From: an uncultured Methanomicrobiales archaeon
GTDB lineage: Archaea; Thermoplasmatota; Thermoplasmata; Methanomassiliicoccales; Methanomethylophilaceae
DNA length: 6,860 nucleotides
Direction of reading: 5' to 3'
Assembly: GCA_946528255.1 (NCBI GenBank)
Contig: CAMMYR010000033.1
Coordinates: 1-6,860 of the forward strand
This document shows, one piece after another, positions 6,169 to 6,860 of the stretch (the first letter of the stretch is position 1; every line of letters begins with the position of its first letter). The notes beneath the pieces were generated by a model. That model did no database searches. It had not been told where the DNA came from and saw only the letters and a list, made by a program, of their open reading frames with translations. The position numbers were made by a program, and so were the translations under genes.

Positions 6169-6860
6169 ACCTTCACCCCCAGGTAGGTGATCTTCTGGGC
6201 CTTGCCCGTCGAGATCTCCTCCATGATCTTCATGAACCCGGACACGGTGGCGTCGGCGCCTCCGAGGCCGTATATCACATTGTACATCCTGGGCATCTTC
6301 TCCAGATCGGCGCCGGCGGTGACGACCTCGGGGAACATGGGGCCGTAGGCTCCGATGCTCAGGTGCTTGTCGAACACGGCGATGGCCTTCTTGCCCTTCA
6401 TGAGCTTGGCGAGCGCCGCCTCCGGCCAGGGCCTGTACACGTGGGGCATGGCGCAGCCGGCCTTGATGCCCTCGGCGCGCAGCTTGTCGACGGTGGCCTT
6501 CATGGTCCCGAAGGAGGAACCGAGGACGATGGCCACGAACTCGGCGTCGTCGCACATGTACTCGTCGACCAGGTTGTACTTCCTGCCGGTGAGCTTCTCG
6601 AACTCGGCGAAGACCTCCTCGCAGACCTCCAGCGCCTTGTCCATGGCCAGAACGGTCTGGTACTTGTGGGGGTAGTAGAAGTCGGGGCCGTCCATGTTAC
6701 CGTGGGACACGGGGTGCTTGACGTCCAGGAGGGGGTACAGCGGGTGGAACTCGCCGACGAACTTCCTGACGTCCGCGGTGTCGACCATGGACATCCTCTC
6801 GATGGCGTGGGTCAGGATGAATCCGTCGAGGTTGACCATGATGGGCCGCTGCACATCGTG
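6165..6860 (-). CDS. porA: Pyruvate (2-oxoacid):ferredoxin oxidoreductase subunit alpha, PorA (partial, N-terminus beyond the window)
   Basis: The alpha subunit forms the core of the oxidoreductase together with PorB. The last 231 residues are visible; the frame is open through position 6860, so the true start lies outside. The visible part begins HDVQRPIMVNLDGFILTHAIE, close to the conserved PorA segment with DGFILTH. The distal domain shows VAIVLGSSFGTMKATVDKLRAEG, then HVYRPWPE, then AIAVFDKHLSIGAYGPMFPEV, all in the order found in archaeal PorA. A full subunit has about 380-400 residues, so roughly 150-170 are missing. The stop overlaps the porB ATG. In many archaea the small porG and porD genes precede porA, so they would be expected beyond the right edge. 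A VOR or other oxoacid alpha subunit is the main alternative. Confidence 0.92.
   Translation of the reverse strand, partial: HDVQRPIMVNLDGFILTHAIERMSMVDTADVRKFVGEFHPLYPLLDVKHPVSHGNMDGPDFYYPHKYQTVLAMDKALEVCEEVFAEFEKLTGRKYNLVDEYMCDDAEFVAIVLGSSFGTMKATVDKLRAEGIKAGCAMPHVYRPWPEAALAKLMKGKKAIAVFDKHLSIGAYGPMFPEVVTAGADLEKMPRMYNVIYGLGGADATVSGFMKIMEEISTGKAQKITYLGVKV
6173..6180 (-). promoter_or_regulatory. Shine-Dalgarno site of porB
   Basis: GGGGGTGA on the minus strand, 4 nt before the porB ATG and inside the last codons of porA. It decides the porB start against the longer open frame. Confidence 0.65.

Noticed and set aside
6169..6555. Upstream extension of porB to 444 residues
   Set aside because: The extension is an Arg-rich frame overlapping porA, while the ATG at 6168 has a Shine-Dalgarno site and the ATGA coupling typical of the operon.
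1..6860. CRISPR arrays, tRNAs, insertion sequences or prophage genes
   Set aside because: No regularly spaced repeats, cloverleaf pattern, transposase or phage-like frame was found; nearly all bases belong to identified genes.

Overview
The window looks like a chromosomal segment of a GC-rich archaeon, most likely a Thermoplasmata-type methanogen (Methanomassiliicoccales is my best guess, from the overall look of the proteins rather than a marker gene). The archaeal call rests on TATA-box promoters about 24-30 nt upstream of first-gene start codons, no bacterial -35/-10 pairs, an archaeal-style two-subunit PorA/PorB ketoacid:ferredoxin oxidoreductase, and a single-chain long-form HisG. I see no mobile element, CRISPR array, rRNA or tRNA, and no sign of gene decay.

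Layout. Positions 1-3053 are one tightly packed minus-strand array, read from right to left: SMR transporter B (3053-2718), SMR transporter A (2721-2338), hisG (2336-1473), hisC (1476-421) and hisH (430 to beyond position 1). Junctions are 4-nt overlap, 1-nt gap, 4-nt overlap and 10-nt overlap. The two SMR genes encode a SugE/Gdx-like pair whose charge distributions predict opposite membrane orientations. The three his genes cover the first step of histidine synthesis (HisG), the transamination step (HisC) and the glutaminase half of imidazole glycerol phosphate synthase (HisH). A TATA-like element inside the end of SMR A suggests that hisG also has its own leaderless promoter.

Positions 3054-3231 form a divergent promoter region of about 178 bp, with one TATA element facing each way plus short dyads. 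To its right, on the plus strand, a single gene (3232-5187) encodes a superfamily 1 helicase of the Upf1/DNA2 type with an N-terminal domain I do not recognise.

The helicase gene ends in a GC-rich hairpin (5190-5211) shared with a converging minus-strand operon. That operon holds porB (6168-5221) and porA (from beyond 6860 down to 6165), the catalytic TPP/iron-sulfur and core subunits of a 2-oxoacid (probably pyruvate) ferredoxin oxidoreductase, which interconverts pyruvate and acetyl-CoA with ferredoxin as electron carrier.

Most of the window is ordinary metabolism. The parts worth a second look are the paired transporters fused transcriptionally to his genes, the promoter embedded in coding sequence, the split between leaderless first genes and Shine-Dalgarno-led internal genes, and the unassigned helicase N-terminus.
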